From an uncultured Flavihumibacter sp. (lineage in GTDB: Bacteria; Bacteroidota; Bacteroidia; Chitinophagales; Chitinophagaceae): a stretch of 64,000 nucleotides of DNA. The first letter of the stretch is position 1; every line of letters starts with the position of its first letter. The stretch is taken from contig CABHOY010000045.1 in NCBI GenBank assembly GCA_902168105.1, positions 62,001 through 126,000 on the forward strand. The letters run 5' to 3'. The position numbers and the translations under genes are program-made. Below the pieces are notes generated by a model. It was not told the origin of the DNA, did no database searches, and saw only the letters and a program-made list of their open reading frames with translations. Shown here piece after piece: positions 8,772 to 17,757 of the stretch.

Positions 8772-9074
8772 ATGCATTTAACGGCAAGGGAAACTGAAAA
8801 ACTATTGTTATACCTGGCGGGAGAGCTTGCGGAGAAGAGAAAGGCCAGAGGCCTTAAATTAAACTATCCGGAAGCAATAGCACTGATCAGCAGCCGTTTG
8901 CAGGAAGCTGCCCGTGATGGGCAGACAGTCGCACAGCTCATGCAGTATGGTGCGACTATTCTAACCCGGGAAGATGTTATGGAAGGCATTCCCGAAATGA
9001 TCGACGAAATTCAGATAGAGGCTACTTTTCCGGATGGGTCCAAATTGGTAACAGTACACCGTCCGATCAGATAA
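8772..9074 (+). CDS. ureA: Urease subunit gamma
   Basis: The 100-residue gamma chain of urease is a structural subunit of the Ni enzyme that hydrolyses urea to ammonia and carbamate. It starts MHLTARETEKLLLYLAGELA, and contains the expected GLKLNYPEAIALIS and EIQIEATFPDGSKLVTVHRPI near the end. Length and sequence are standard for the separate-subunit (gamma/beta/alpha) form of urease, rather than the fused plant or Helicobacter form. It opens a colinear run of urease genes. Confidence 0.97.
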   Translation: MHLTARETEKLLLYLAGELAEKRKARGLKLNYPEAIALISSRLQEAARDGQTVAQLMQYGATILTREDVMEGIPEMIDEIQIEATFPDGSKLVTVHRPIR

Positions 9075-9112
9075 TTACGCTCATCAACCAAAATTGTTAA
9101 ATCTTTCTTTCT

Positions 9113-9487
9113 ATGATCCCAGGTGAATACTTCATTGCCCCCGGCATGATCGAAGCTAACAGCGGCCGGACTATTACACAGGTAAAGGTGGTCAATACGG
9201 GCGACAGACCTGTGCAGATCGGTTCCCATTGTCATTTCTTTGAAGTGAACCGGATGTTATCTTTTAACAGGGAAGCAGCCTTTGGTATGCGTCTGAACAT
9301 AGCGGCTGGTACTGCCGTGCGTTTTGAGCCTGGAGAAGAAAAGCAGGTAACGCTTGTGACACTGGGAGGCAACCGTAAAGCCTTCGGCATGAATAACCTG
9401 GTGAACGGGACTACTATAGGAGATGATGCCCGCCATAAAGCCATGCAACAGGTAAAAGACCAACAATTTAAACACCAGCCGGAATGA
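9113..9487 (+). CDS. ureB: Urease subunit beta
   Basis: The 124-residue beta chain begins MIPGEYFIAPGMIEANSGR and shows the family core VVNTGDRPVQIGSHCHFFEVN and RLNIAAGTAVRFEPGE. It packs against the alpha chain in the urease trimer. The stop overlaps the ureC start by 4 bases (ATGA), a sign of translational coupling. The Gln/Lys/His tail after about residue 110 is not expected to be catalytic. Confidence 0.97.
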   Translation: MIPGEYFIAPGMIEANSGRTITQVKVVNTGDRPVQIGSHCHFFEVNRMLSFNREAAFGMRLNIAAGTAVRFEPGEEKQVTLVTLGGNRKAFGMNNLVNGTTIGDDARHKAMQQVKDQQFKHQPE

Positions 9488-11205
9488 GCCTTCAGATAAA
9501 CCGCGACCGCTATGCAGCTATGTATGGCCCTACCACGAGCGATAAGGTCCGCCTGGGCGATACTGATATCATTATCGAAATTGAACATGACCATACCGTA
9601 TATGGTGATGAAGCCAAATTTGGCGGAGGAAAGACCATCCGTGATGGTATGTCGCAATCCTCAACTGCCACCCGCGATCAGGGAGTACTCGATATGGTCA
9701 TTACCAGTGTGATGATTATAGACCATTGGGGGATTGTGAAAGCGGATATTGGCATTAAGGATGGGAAGATCGTGAAGATAGGTAAAGCGGGAAATCCTGA
9801 TACCATGGACGGCGTAGACCCGGACATGATCATCGGCGCCAGTACGGAGGTGCATGGCGGCGCAGGATTAATAGCTACCGCCGGTGGTATTGATACGCAT
9901 ATCCACTTTATCAGCCCGCAACAGATCACGCATGCGTTGCATAGCGGGATCACTACAATGATAGGTGGTGGTACCGGACCTGCCGATGGAACAAATGCCA
10001 CTACTGTAACACCAGGCAAATGGTTCATTCGAAAAATGCTGCAGGCAGCTGAAGCCTTCCCCATGAATCTGGGTTTTCTCGGTAAAGGAAATTGTGCCAC
10101 AGAAGGCCCCCTGTGGGAACAGATAGAAGCAGGTGCCCTGGGACTAAAGATCCATGAAGACTGGGGATCTTCTCCCGCTGTCATTAATGCTTCGCTGAAA
10201 GCGGCGGATAAATACGATGTGCAGGTGGCCATTCACACCGACACGCTAAACGAATCAGGCTTCCTGGAAGATACTATCAAGGCAATTGATGGTCGCGTGA
10301 TCCATACCTATCATACGGAAGGAGCAGGCGGCGGACATGCACCCGATATTATCAAGGCAGCGATGTACCCGAATATCCTGCCATCCTCCACCAATCCCAC
10401 CAGACCATACACTGTCAATACGATAGATGAACACCTGGACATGTTGATGGTATGCCATCACCTGGATAAAAGTGTGCCCGAAGATGTAGCTTTTGCCGAT
10501 TCCCGCATTCGCCCGGAAACGATCGCTGCAGAGGATATCCTGCACGATATGGGGGTATTCAGTATGATGAGTTCTGATTCACAAGCTATGGGCCGTGTAG
10601 GAGAGGTGATCATCCGCACCTGGCAAACAGCAGATAAGATGAAGAAACAGCGGGGCGTCCTGCCAGAGGACAATGGCAAAGGAAATGACAATTTCAGGGC
10701 CAAACGTTATGTGGCTAAATACACGATCAACCCGGCAATAACACACGGTATATCAGCACATGTTGGTTCGCTGGAACCAGGTAAACTGGCAGATATTGTA
10801 TTGTGGAAACCTGCTTTGTTTGGCGCCAAGCCAGAGATGATCATCAAAGGTGGTATGATCATCTGCAGCCGTATGGGCGATCCAAACGCCTCTATTCCCA
10901 CTCCGCAGCCTGTTATGTACAGGGAAATGTTTGGCGCTTTTGGAGGCGCCCTGCATAAGACCTGTGTAACGTTCGTATCGCAGGCGGCAGCAGGAAAGAA
11001 TATTGCGCAGGAATATGGCTTACAGAAAATAGTACTATCAGTGAAAAACTGCAGGAACATCGGAAAAAAGGATATGGTGCACAACAGCAGTACACCTGAA
11101 ATAGTAGTCAATCCGGAAACATACGAAGTAACGGTGGATGGACAGGTGCTTACCTGTGAACCTGCAACGGTTTTGCCTCTGGCGCAACGGTATTTCCTGT
11201 TTTAA
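9484..11205 (+). CDS. ureC: Urease subunit alpha (catalytic)
   Basis: The 573-residue alpha chain holds the bi-nickel site. Every expected ligand is visible, offset +5 from Klebsiella numbering: H139 and H141 (THIHF), the carbamylated K222 (LKIHEDWG), H251 (IHTDT), H277 (HTEGAGGGHAPD) and D365 (SSDSQAMGRVGE). The mobile flap Cys324-His325 (MVCHHLDKSVPEDVAFADSR) is also present. The sequence therefore predicts an active enzyme. It overlaps ureB and is followed 8 bases later by ureE. Confidence 0.98.
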   Translation: MSLQINRDRYAAMYGPTTSDKVRLGDTDIIIEIEHDHTVYGDEAKFGGGKTIRDGMSQSSTATRDQGVLDMVITSVMIIDHWGIVKADIGIKDGKIVKIGKAGNPDTMDGVDPDMIIGASTEVHGGAGLIATAGGIDTHIHFISPQQITHALHSGITTMIGGGTGPADGTNATTVTPGKWFIRKMLQAAEAFPMNLGFLGKGNCATEGPLWEQIEAGALGLKIHEDWGSSPAVINASLKAADKYDVQVAIHTDTLNESGFLEDTIKAIDGRVIHTYHTEGAGGGHAPDIIKAAMYPNILPSSTNPTRPYTVNTIDEHLDMLMVCHHLDKSVPEDVAFADSRIRPETIAAEDILHDMGVFSMMSSDSQAMGRVGEVIIRTWQTADKMKKQRGVLPEDNGKGNDNFRAKRYVAKYTINPAITHGISAHVGSLEPGKLADIVLWKPALFGAKPEMIIKGGMIICSRMGDPNASIPTPQPVMYREMFGAFGGALHKTCVTFVSQAAAGKNIAQEYGLQKIVLSVKNCRNIGKKDMVHNSSTPEIVVNPETYEVTVDGQVLTCEPATVLPLAQRYFLF

Positions 11206-11213
11206 TCTGAGAT

Positions 11214-11717
11214 ATGATCATCATAGAAAAAATAGAAGGCAATGTTGTCACCTGCTCTACCGCAAACCGGGTCACTGATCCGTTGCAGCTGGAGTGGTTC
11301 GAAACCGGCAAACGATTATTACGCCGGTATACGATGGGGGGGCAGGAAGTGGCGCTGCGCTTTATGCGGGAGGCGCCTATGTTACAGCAGGGAGATATTG
11401 TGTGGATGGACGATAAAAAGGCCATTGTCATCAGTATCGTACCGGCAGCTGCAATAGTACTGAAACCTGCCACTATGAATGAGATGGCAGTGATCTGTTA
11501 TGAGATCGGCAATAAACATCTGCCTTTATTCCTGGAAGGAAATGAAGTGCTGGTGCCTTTTGAGGAACCATTGTTCCGCTGGCTGGAAGCAAAAGGGTAC
11601 AAACCGGTCAAAGCATATCGCACTCTAAGCAATATGCTGCGTAGCAATATCATACCACATGAACATGGCAGCTCTGGATCACTTTTCAGCAAGATCATGC
11701 AGCTCGCTTCCAAATAG
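11214..11717 (+). CDS. ureE: Urease accessory protein UreE (nickel metallochaperone)
   Basis: UreE delivers nickel to the UreDFG-apo-urease complex. The 167-residue protein has the N-terminal beta domain and a C-terminal metal-binding domain, with motifs GDIVWMDD, EIGNKHLPLF and the end segment IPHEHGSSG. It lacks the long His-rich tail seen in Klebsiella UreE, so it is the short form that binds little nickel in reserve. It lies between ureC and ureF in a tight run, 6 bases from ureF. Confidence 0.94.
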   Translation: MIIIEKIEGNVVTCSTANRVTDPLQLEWFETGKRLLRRYTMGGQEVALRFMREAPMLQQGDIVWMDDKKAIVISIVPAAAIVLKPATMNEMAVICYEIGNKHLPLFLEGNEVLVPFEEPLFRWLEAKGYKPVKAYRTLSNMLRSNIIPHEHGSSGSLFSKIMQLASK

Positions 11718-11723
11718 ACCATC

Positions 11724-12410
11724 ATGCAAGCCTGGCTACCATACATGCTACACCTCAGTGATCCTACATTGCCGATAGGAGCGTATACCCATTCCGGCGG
11801 ACTGGAAACCTATGTGCAGCAAGGGCTAATAAAGGATGCTGCAGATGCTGCTGCTTTTATCCGAAACATGCTGGAACATAACCTGCCTTACAATGATGCA
11901 CTTTTTGCAGTGATGGCGTATCGTGCAGCAGAAGCGGGGAATGTGGAACAGCTGGTCCGACTGGACCAGGAATGCACCGCATTGAAAGGGCCACGGGAGC
12001 TGCGAATGGCCAGTCAAAAGCTAGGTGTACGGTTGCTGAAGTTGTTTTCATCGCTCGTGGTACATGATATTGGTGACGGATATATGAAACAGGTCAGATC
12101 AGGAAATGCAGCAGGGCATTATTGCCTGGCATACGGTGTATATGCCTGCCTATCGGGTATTCCATTGCAGGATGCAATGACCGCGTTCTATTATAATGCG
12201 GCAACAGGTATGGTGACGAACTGTGTAAAGCTGGTTCCGTTGGGGCAACAACAGGGGCAGCGAATATTGTATGAGCTGTTACCTGACCTGCCGGCGTTGG
12301 TTAAGCAAACGTTCAGCATACCGGGAGAACTGGCAGGGCGTTGCAGTATTGGATTTGATATCAGGAGTATGCAACATGAAAAACTGTACTCAAGATTGTA
12401 TATGTCTTAG
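11724..12410 (+). CDS. ureF: Urease accessory protein UreF
   Basis: UreF bridges UreD and the GTPase UreG during nickel insertion. The 228-residue all-helical protein starts with the typical LSDPTLPIGAYTHSGGLETYV and continues with conserved helices including GPRELRMASQKLGVRLLKL and YNAATGMVTNCVKLVPLGQ. Length fits the family. It is 48 bases before ureG and in the same operon. Confidence 0.95.
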   Translation: MQAWLPYMLHLSDPTLPIGAYTHSGGLETYVQQGLIKDAADAAAFIRNMLEHNLPYNDALFAVMAYRAAEAGNVEQLVRLDQECTALKGPRELRMASQKLGVRLLKLFSSLVVHDIGDGYMKQVRSGNAAGHYCLAYGVYACLSGIPLQDAMTAFYYNAATGMVTNCVKLVPLGQQQGQRILYELLPDLPALVKQTFSIPGELAGRCSIGFDIRSMQHEKLYSRLYMS

Positions 12411-12458
12411 CGCATATGCAGGGTTACATTACCAGATGAAATCACTGACGTAAACAGA

Positions 12459-13103
12459 TTGAAAATGCAGTCACGCACATACATAAAAATAGGAGTGGCC
12501 GGGCCGGTGGGCGCCGGTAAAACAGCATTGATCGAACGCTTGTCCAGGCAACTGCACGAACAGTATAGCCTGGCGGTGATCACCAATGATATCTACACAA
12601 AAGAGGATGCTGAATTCCTTGTGAAGAACAGCTTATTGCCTGCAGAAAGGATCATTGGTGTGGAAACAGGCGGTTGTCCGCATACCGCTATACGTGAGGA
12701 TGCCAGTATGAACCTGGAGGCTGTAGAGGAGCTCGCGGCCAGATTTCCAGATGTGCAGATCATTTTCATTGAAAGCGGAGGAGATAATCTGTCTGCTACC
12801 TTCAGTCCGGATCTGGCGGATGTGACCATCTTTGTGATCGATGTAGCAGAAGGGGATAAAATACCCCGAAAGGGAGGACCGGGCATTACCCGTTCAGACC
12901 TGCTGGTCATTAATAAAATTGACCTGGCTCCATATGTAGGGGCCAGTCTGGAAGTGATGGAACGCGACGCCGGGAAAATGCGGCAGGGCAGGCCGTTTGT
13001 ATTTACGAACCTGATGACGCAGGAAGGCCTGGACACCGTAATAGGGTGGATCAGAAAGTATGCATTGCTTGAAACAGTGGATGAACCTGCACTGCTGCGA
13101 TGA
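12459..13103 (+). CDS. ureG: Urease accessory GTPase UreG
   Basis: UreG is a SIMIBI-class GTPase that powers nickel delivery to urease. The 214-residue protein has the P-loop GPVGAGKT at 15-22, the metal-binding CPH within VETGGCPHTAIREDASMN, the ESGGDNLSATFSPDL segment and the guanine-specificity motif NKIDLAPYVGA. Its last bases overlap ureD by 4, suggesting coupling. All diagnostic residues are present. Confidence 0.97.
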   Translation: MKMQSRTYIKIGVAGPVGAGKTALIERLSRQLHEQYSLAVITNDIYTKEDAEFLVKNSLLPAERIIGVETGGCPHTAIREDASMNLEAVEELAARFPDVQIIFIESGGDNLSATFSPDLADVTIFVIDVAEGDKIPRKGGPGITRSDLLVINKIDLAPYVGASLEVMERDAGKMRQGRPFVFTNLMTQEGLDTVIGWIRKYALLETVDEPALLR

Positions 13104-13882
13104 AAAGTGAACTGCAAATAAAGGCGGCCACCAGAGCGACACGCACTTACCTCCAACACTGCTATCATACCAAGCCCTTTAAGGTGGCCGATATCAGTGG
13201 CGGCAGGACAGATACATTACACCTTGTCATGATGACGGCTTCGCCGGGAATATTGGACGGAGATGCATATGATATCCATGTCTCATTACAGGAAGATGCC
13301 AGTCTGCATTTGTATACACAATCTTATCAGCGCATCTTCAACATGGAGCATGGGGCCAGTCAACGTTTTCATGTAACGATGGAACGGGGCAGCAGTTTAT
13401 ACTACCTGCCGCATCCTGCAGTGCCGCATGAACGATCTGTGTTTAAGAATACCGGCCGAATTGAATTAGCGGAGGACTGCCGGTTATTATGGGGTGAGAT
13501 TATTACCTGTGGACGAAAGCTGAGCGGGGAAGTGTTCCGGTGTGAGCATTTTCAGAACATCCTGGAAATATATAAGAACAACCGTTTAGTATTCAAAGAT
13601 GTGACGGTATTGCAACCGGGCCTTGTGCCACCAGGCAGCTTGGGGCAATGGGAAGGATATACGCATCAGGCATCCCTGCTGTGGCATGATGAAAAGGTGG
13701 GTATGGTGGCGATGGGAGAGGTGCTGCACGGGTATTTATCCGCAGAAGAAAACATTACCGGCGGTGTTTCCCTCACAGCCTCCGGAGCACTACTGTTGCG
13801 TGTACTCGGGCATGGAGGGGAACAACTGTATGAGCTATTTAGAAAGATAGCGTTGCTGACCGGAGAAGAAAGGAAATTGTAA
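13100..13882 (+). CDS. ureD: Urease accessory protein UreD (UreH)
   Basis: UreD is the scaffold that contacts apo-urease during activation. The 260-residue protein shows the family pattern: ISGGRTDTLHLVMMTASPGI, TQSYQRIF, YYLPHPAVPHERSVF and the later LLWGEIITCGRKLSGE. Here ureD closes the accessory genes (order ABCEFGD) instead of leading the operon as in enterobacteria. The start overlaps ureG by 4 bases and the membrane permease gene follows after 12 bases. Confidence 0.93.
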   Translation: MKSELQIKAATRATRTYLQHCYHTKPFKVADISGGRTDTLHLVMMTASPGILDGDAYDIHVSLQEDASLHLYTQSYQRIFNMEHGASQRFHVTMERGSSLYYLPHPAVPHERSVFKNTGRIELAEDCRLLWGEIITCGRKLSGEVFRCEHFQNILEIYKNNRLVFKDVTVLQPGLVPPGSLGQWEGYTHQASLLWHDEKVGMVAMGEVLHGYLSAEENITGGVSLTASGALLLRVLGHGGEQLYELFRKIALLTGEERKL

Positions 13883-13894
13883 ACCATACGCAGT

Positions 13895-14596
13895 ATGAAT
13901 ACGGAATTGCAGGTGTTATTGCTGACAGCTGTATCTATAAGTTGTCTGCATACATTGACGGGGCCTGACCACTACATCCCGTTCATTGCGCTAAGCAGGG
14001 TGAGGGGCTGGACTGCTGGTAAAACAGTGGTCTGGACATTACTTTGCGGTATAGCACATGTAGGCAGCTCTGTGCTATTAGGGATGCTCGGTATAGGTCT
14101 TGGATGGTCATTATCAAAAGTAAGCGGACTGGAAAACTTGCGGGGAGGACTGGCTGGCTGGGCATTGCTTTCTTTTGGCCTGTTGTACACGATGTGGGGA
14201 CTGAAACGGGCCTGGAGCAATAAGGTGCACAAACATTTCGACGTGTATGATAACGGGGAGGTTTACGTGTATGAACATAAACACGGGCAGATTGTTTATC
14301 CTCAGGACAGGATGAAGGTCACACCCTGGATTATGTTGCTCATTTTCGGGTTAGGCCCTTGTGAACCATTAATTCCTTTGCTGATGTACCCGGCAGCCCA
14401 ACATTCAACCTATGGTATGTTAATGCTGGTGCTGTCTTTTACGTTATTTACGCTGCTAACAATGACTGCCCTGGTCTTGTTGGGGTATTACGGTTTTTCT
14501 GTGTTGAAAACCAGTCGTTTGGAGCGATATGTACATGTTCTGGGAGGCATTTCTGTGCTGATATGCGGCATAGGCATGGTGTACCTCGGTTGGTAA
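13895..14596 (+). CDS. NicO/UreH-like membrane protein, probable nickel permease
   Basis: A 233-residue integral membrane protein with about six hydrophobic helices. The first helix carries HTLTGPDHYIPF, a His-x5-Asp-His version of the metal signature found in Ni/Co permeases (HX4DH in NiCoT). A central hydrophilic loop rich in His (HKHFDVYDNGEVYVYEHKH) and a GLGPCEPLIPL motif in a later helix fit the NicO/UreH superfamily. Placement 12 bases after ureD implies that it supplies nickel for urease. Transport direction and metal are inferred, and a more general cation exporter is possible. Confidence 0.72.
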   Translation: MNTELQVLLLTAVSISCLHTLTGPDHYIPFIALSRVRGWTAGKTVVWTLLCGIAHVGSSVLLGMLGIGLGWSLSKVSGLENLRGGLAGWALLSFGLLYTMWGLKRAWSNKVHKHFDVYDNGEVYVYEHKHGQIVYPQDRMKVTPWIMLLIFGLGPCEPLIPLLMYPAAQHSTYGMLMLVLSFTLFTLLTMTALVLLGYYGFSVLKTSRLERYVHVLGGISVLICGIGMVYLGW

Positions 14597-14684
14597 GATT
14601 TAAGAAAAATTTAAGACACCGCCGGAGATTGCATTTATCAAGGATTTTCATGTCTAAATAACGGCAATTGGTGTAGGATGTTCA

Positions 14685-14692
14685 TAGTTTTG
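14685..14692 (+). promoter_or_regulatory. -7 promoter box (TAGTTTTG) for the gnd operon
   Basis: An exact TAnnTTTG match 84 bases upstream of gnd. A TTG at 14668-14670 is 14 bases away, shorter than the usual -33 spacing. It predicts a leader of about 77 nt that would contain the TAATTG repeat. Confidence 0.5.
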
Positions 14693-14708
14693 TCAGGTCA
14701 TTCAATAG

Positions 14709-14734
14709 TAATTGTAATTGGTAATTGATAATTC
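14709..14734 (+). repeat. Short tandem TAATTG repeat in the gnd leader
   Basis: Four tandem units start at 14709, 14715, 14722 and 14729 (TAATTG, TAATTG, TAATTG, TAATTC), with 6 to 7 base periodicity. They lie between the likely promoter and the gnd start codon. Confidence 0.6.
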
Positions 14735-14775
14735 GTACTTTTACTTCATTCTTTTAGGCACTTACACGATAATTT

Positions 14776-16188
14776 ATGGCACAAAGCGTATTCGATTTTG
14801 GCATGATTGGTCTGGGCGTAATGGGTAGAAACCTTTTACTGAACATGGCTGATCATGGTTTTTCCGTTATTGGTTTTGATAAAGATAGTACCAAGACCGG
14901 GGCTCTGGAATCGGCTGCTACAGCTGGCACTACTGTAAAGGGAGTGGCAGAACTGGCAACCATGGTACAATTACTGGAGCGTCCGCGTAAGTTGATGATG
15001 TTGGTACCTGCCGGTCAGCCGGTGGATGACGTGATAGAATCACTGATCCCCCTGCTGGAAAAAGGTGATGTGGTGATCGACGGTGGTAACTCACATTATA
15101 CAGATACATTACGCCGGGTAAAATACCTGCGGGATAAAGGTATTCATTTCATGGGCATGGGTGTATCAGGTGGTGAGAAAGGCGCCCGTACGGGACCAAG
15201 CATCATGCCTGGTGGCGATAAAGAAGCTTATGAAAAAGTAAAACCAATGCTGGAAGCAATTTCCGCAAAGGTAAATGGTGAACCTTGCGTAGCTTACCTG
15301 GGTAGGGAAGGTGCAGGTCACTATGTTAAAATGGTACACAACGGTATTGAATATTCTATCATGCAGCTGATCAGCGAAGCTTATGCATTGCTGAAACAGG
15401 CTGGTCTGGATAACGACCGTTTACATCAGGTGTTCAAAACATGGAATGAAGGCGATCTGCAATCATTCCTCGTGGAGATCACCGCTGATATTTTCCTCCA
15501 GAAGGACGACAAAACCAGCGCAAGACTGTTAGATGTGATCTCGGATAAAGCTGGTTCCAAAGGTACCGGAAAATGGACATCTCAGGGAGCAATGGACCTG
15601 CCGGTTGCCATTCCGGTAATTGATACAGCTGTTGCACTGCGTACCCTGTCTGGTTATAAAGACGAACGCGTAGAGGCGGCTGGTTTATACAAAGCACCTG
15701 ATGCAAAGCTCAATACACCGGTTGACACCTGGATACAGCAGGTACACGATGCCCTGTACTTCGGTGTGATCATCAGTTATGCACAGGGACTGGCCATGCT
15801 GCATCAGGCTTCTAAAGAGCTGCAGATGGAAATTCCTTTACCTGATGCAGTGAGAGTATGGAGAGGTGGATGTATTATCCGTTCTTCCCTCCTGGAAGTA
15901 TATACCACAGCTTACAAAGCATCTCCTGAATTATCTAATATTCTGCTGAACAAGGACGTTGCAGCCCTTGTTGAGAAAGCAATTACCAATACCCGTGCAG
16001 TAGTAGCCCAGGCGGCACAGACAGGTACCGCAGCAGCTGGTATCATGTCAGCGCTGGCTTACTTCGACGCTTACCGCACTGAACGTATGCCAACCAACCT
16101 GGTACAGGCACAGCGCGATTACTTCGGCGCTCATACCTATCAGCGTATAGATGTACCTGGTAGTTTCCATACCGTATGGGGTGAATAA
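14776..16188 (+). CDS. gnd: 6-phosphogluconate dehydrogenase (decarboxylating)
   Basis: Gnd oxidises 6-phosphogluconate to ribulose-5-phosphate and CO2, giving NADPH. The 470-residue length is that of the long dimeric form. The Rossmann motif GLGVMG lies at 12-17, the substrate signature VSGGEKGARTGPSIMPGG at 130-147, and the catalytic K185 with H188/N189 in HYVKMVHNG. The C-terminus (YFGAHTYQRIDVPGSFHT) is also typical. It is the first gene of the gnd-zwf-pgl operon, which covers the three oxidative pentose phosphate steps. Confidence 0.97.
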   Translation: MAQSVFDFGMIGLGVMGRNLLLNMADHGFSVIGFDKDSTKTGALESAATAGTTVKGVAELATMVQLLERPRKLMMLVPAGQPVDDVIESLIPLLEKGDVVIDGGNSHYTDTLRRVKYLRDKGIHFMGMGVSGGEKGARTGPSIMPGGDKEAYEKVKPMLEAISAKVNGEPCVAYLGREGAGHYVKMVHNGIEYSIMQLISEAYALLKQAGLDNDRLHQVFKTWNEGDLQSFLVEITADIFLQKDDKTSARLLDVISDKAGSKGTGKWTSQGAMDLPVAIPVIDTAVALRTLSGYKDERVEAAGLYKAPDAKLNTPVDTWIQQVHDALYFGVIISYAQGLAMLHQASKELQMEIPLPDAVRVWRGGCIIRSSLLEVYTTAYKASPELSNILLNKDVAALVEKAITNTRAVVAQAAQTGTAAAGIMSALAYFDAYRTERMPTNLVQAQRDYFGAHTYQRIDVPGSFHTVWGE

Positions 16189-16195
16189 AAGTTTA

Positions 16196-16230
16196 AGAGT
16201 GGCCGTACGCTTGAAGCGTGCGGCCACTCT
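16196..16230 (+). other. Strong hairpin between gnd and zwf
   Basis: A 15-bp stem with one wobble (16196-16210 with 16216-16230; AGAGTGGCCGTACGC and GCGTGCGGCCACTCT) closes a 5-base loop. No T-run follows, so it looks like an RNA processing or stability element inside the operon. It lies upstream of the chosen zwf start. Confidence 0.75.
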
Positions 16231-16246
16231 CTTAAAATATAGAGTT

Positions 16247-17752
16247 ATGCAAAATCATAAACGTCCGCCTGCCTCCATCGTCTTCATCTTCGGCGGCAGC
16301 GGCGACTTGAACTACAGAAAATTATCGCCGGCTTTATACAACCTGTTCCTTGATAACTACATGCCGGAAAAATTTGCTATCGCAGGTATCGGCCGTAGTC
16401 CCTATGATAATAGTGCTTACCTGGAACGTTTACTGGATGGTATCAAGAAATTCTCCCGTCGTAAAGGAGAGCAGAACGGTCATTGGACAGATTTCAGCCA
16501 GCATGTGAACTACCTGCAGATGGATGCTGAAGACCAGGCGTCTTACAGCAAGATCACTGACTTTGTGAAGGCAAAAGAAGAAGAGTGGGACGAACATCCT
16601 AACGTGATCTTCTACCTGTCTGTAGCGCCACAGCTGATGCCTGCCATTGCACAGAAACTGGGCAGTCTGAACCTGTGCAGCGATAAGCGCAGCACCCGCA
16701 TTGTAATAGAAAAACCATTCGGTCATGACCTGCAAAGCGCTCATGAACTGAATACCCTGTTACAAAGTTTATTCTCTGAAGAACAGATCTACCGCATTGA
16801 CCACTACCTGGGTAAAGAAACCGTGCAGAACCTCATCGCACTCCGTTTTGCCAATGCACTGTTCGAGCCATTATGGAACCGTAACTACATCGATCATATA
16901 CAGATCACCGCTTCTGAAACCGTAGGGCTGGAAGGCCGTGGCGGTTACTACGAGAACTCCGGTGCACTGCGTGACATGGTGCAGAACCACATCCTGCAGG
17001 TACTTTGTATGATCGCAATGGAAGCTCCTGTGTCTTTCGATGCAAACGAGATCCGTAACAAGAAAGTCGATGTACTGAATGCGATCCGCAAATTCAGCAA
17101 AGATAAAATACACGAAAACGCAGTACGCGGACAGTATTCTGCCGGCTGGAGAAAAGGCCAGCAGGTAGTTGGCTACCGTGAAGAGAAAGGTGTGGATAAG
17201 GAATCTGCTACAGAAACTTACGCTGCCGTTAAATTCTATATCGATAACTGGCGCTGGCAGGGTGTACCGATCTACGTACGTACCGGTAAGAATATGCACC
17301 AGAAGGCGACCAATATCACGCTGCAATTCCGCCAGGCGCCTCATTACGCGTTCCCGGCTGAATCAGCAGAAACATGGCGTCCAAACCGCCTGACCATCAG
17401 CATACAGCCGGAAATGGATATCCGTATCCGCTTCCAGGCAAAACGCCCGGGTCAGAGCATGGAACTGGACCCTGTGGAAATGGTATTCAACTTCGACCGT
17501 CAGTATGGCGATGATCATGCGCCGGAAGCATACGAAACTCTGCTGCTGGACGTAATGGAAGGTGATGCTACCCTGTTCATGCGTGCCGACCAGGTAGAAG
17601 CTGCCTGGAAAGTGGTAATGCCTATACTGGAAACATGGGAATCCCGCACACCGGTCGATTTCCCTAACTACGCACCTGATTCCTGGGGCCCTGAAGATGC
17701 AGATGCGCTGATTGCAAAGGACGGACATGCCTGGATCAATCTACCTAAATAA
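16247..17752 (+). CDS. zwf: Glucose-6-phosphate 1-dehydrogenase
   Basis: G6PD makes 6-phosphogluconolactone and NADPH from glucose-6-phosphate. The 501-residue form has a nucleotide-binding GGSGDL at 16-21, EKPFG at 155-159 and the catalytic signature RIDHYLGK at 183-190. I chose the ATG at 16247 (MQNHKRPPASIVFIFGG). An in-frame ATG at 16151 would run through the end of gnd and the intergenic hairpin. GGSGDL replaces the more common GASGDL. pgl follows 5 bases later. Confidence 0.96.
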   Translation: MQNHKRPPASIVFIFGGSGDLNYRKLSPALYNLFLDNYMPEKFAIAGIGRSPYDNSAYLERLLDGIKKFSRRKGEQNGHWTDFSQHVNYLQMDAEDQASYSKITDFVKAKEEEWDEHPNVIFYLSVAPQLMPAIAQKLGSLNLCSDKRSTRIVIEKPFGHDLQSAHELNTLLQSLFSEEQIYRIDHYLGKETVQNLIALRFANALFEPLWNRNYIDHIQITASETVGLEGRGGYYENSGALRDMVQNHILQVLCMIAMEAPVSFDANEIRNKKVDVLNAIRKFSKDKIHENAVRGQYSAGWRKGQQVVGYREEKGVDKESATETYAAVKFYIDNWRWQGVPIYVRTGKNMHQKATNITLQFRQAPHYAFPAESAETWRPNRLTISIQPEMDIRIRFQAKRPGQSMELDPVEMVFNFDRQYGDDHAPEAYETLLLDVMEGDATLFMRADQVEAAWKVVMPILETWESRTPVDFPNYAPDSWGPEDADALIAKDGHAWINLPK

Positions 17753-17757
17753 GAGAA

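Noticed and set aside
9678..10232. 184-codon frame antisense to ureC
   Set aside because: Shadow of a strongly conserved gene; no motif of its own.
16151..16246. Longer zwf reading frame starting at 16151
   Set aside because: It would overlap the end of gnd and run through the 15-bp hairpin; G6PD similarity begins after 16247.
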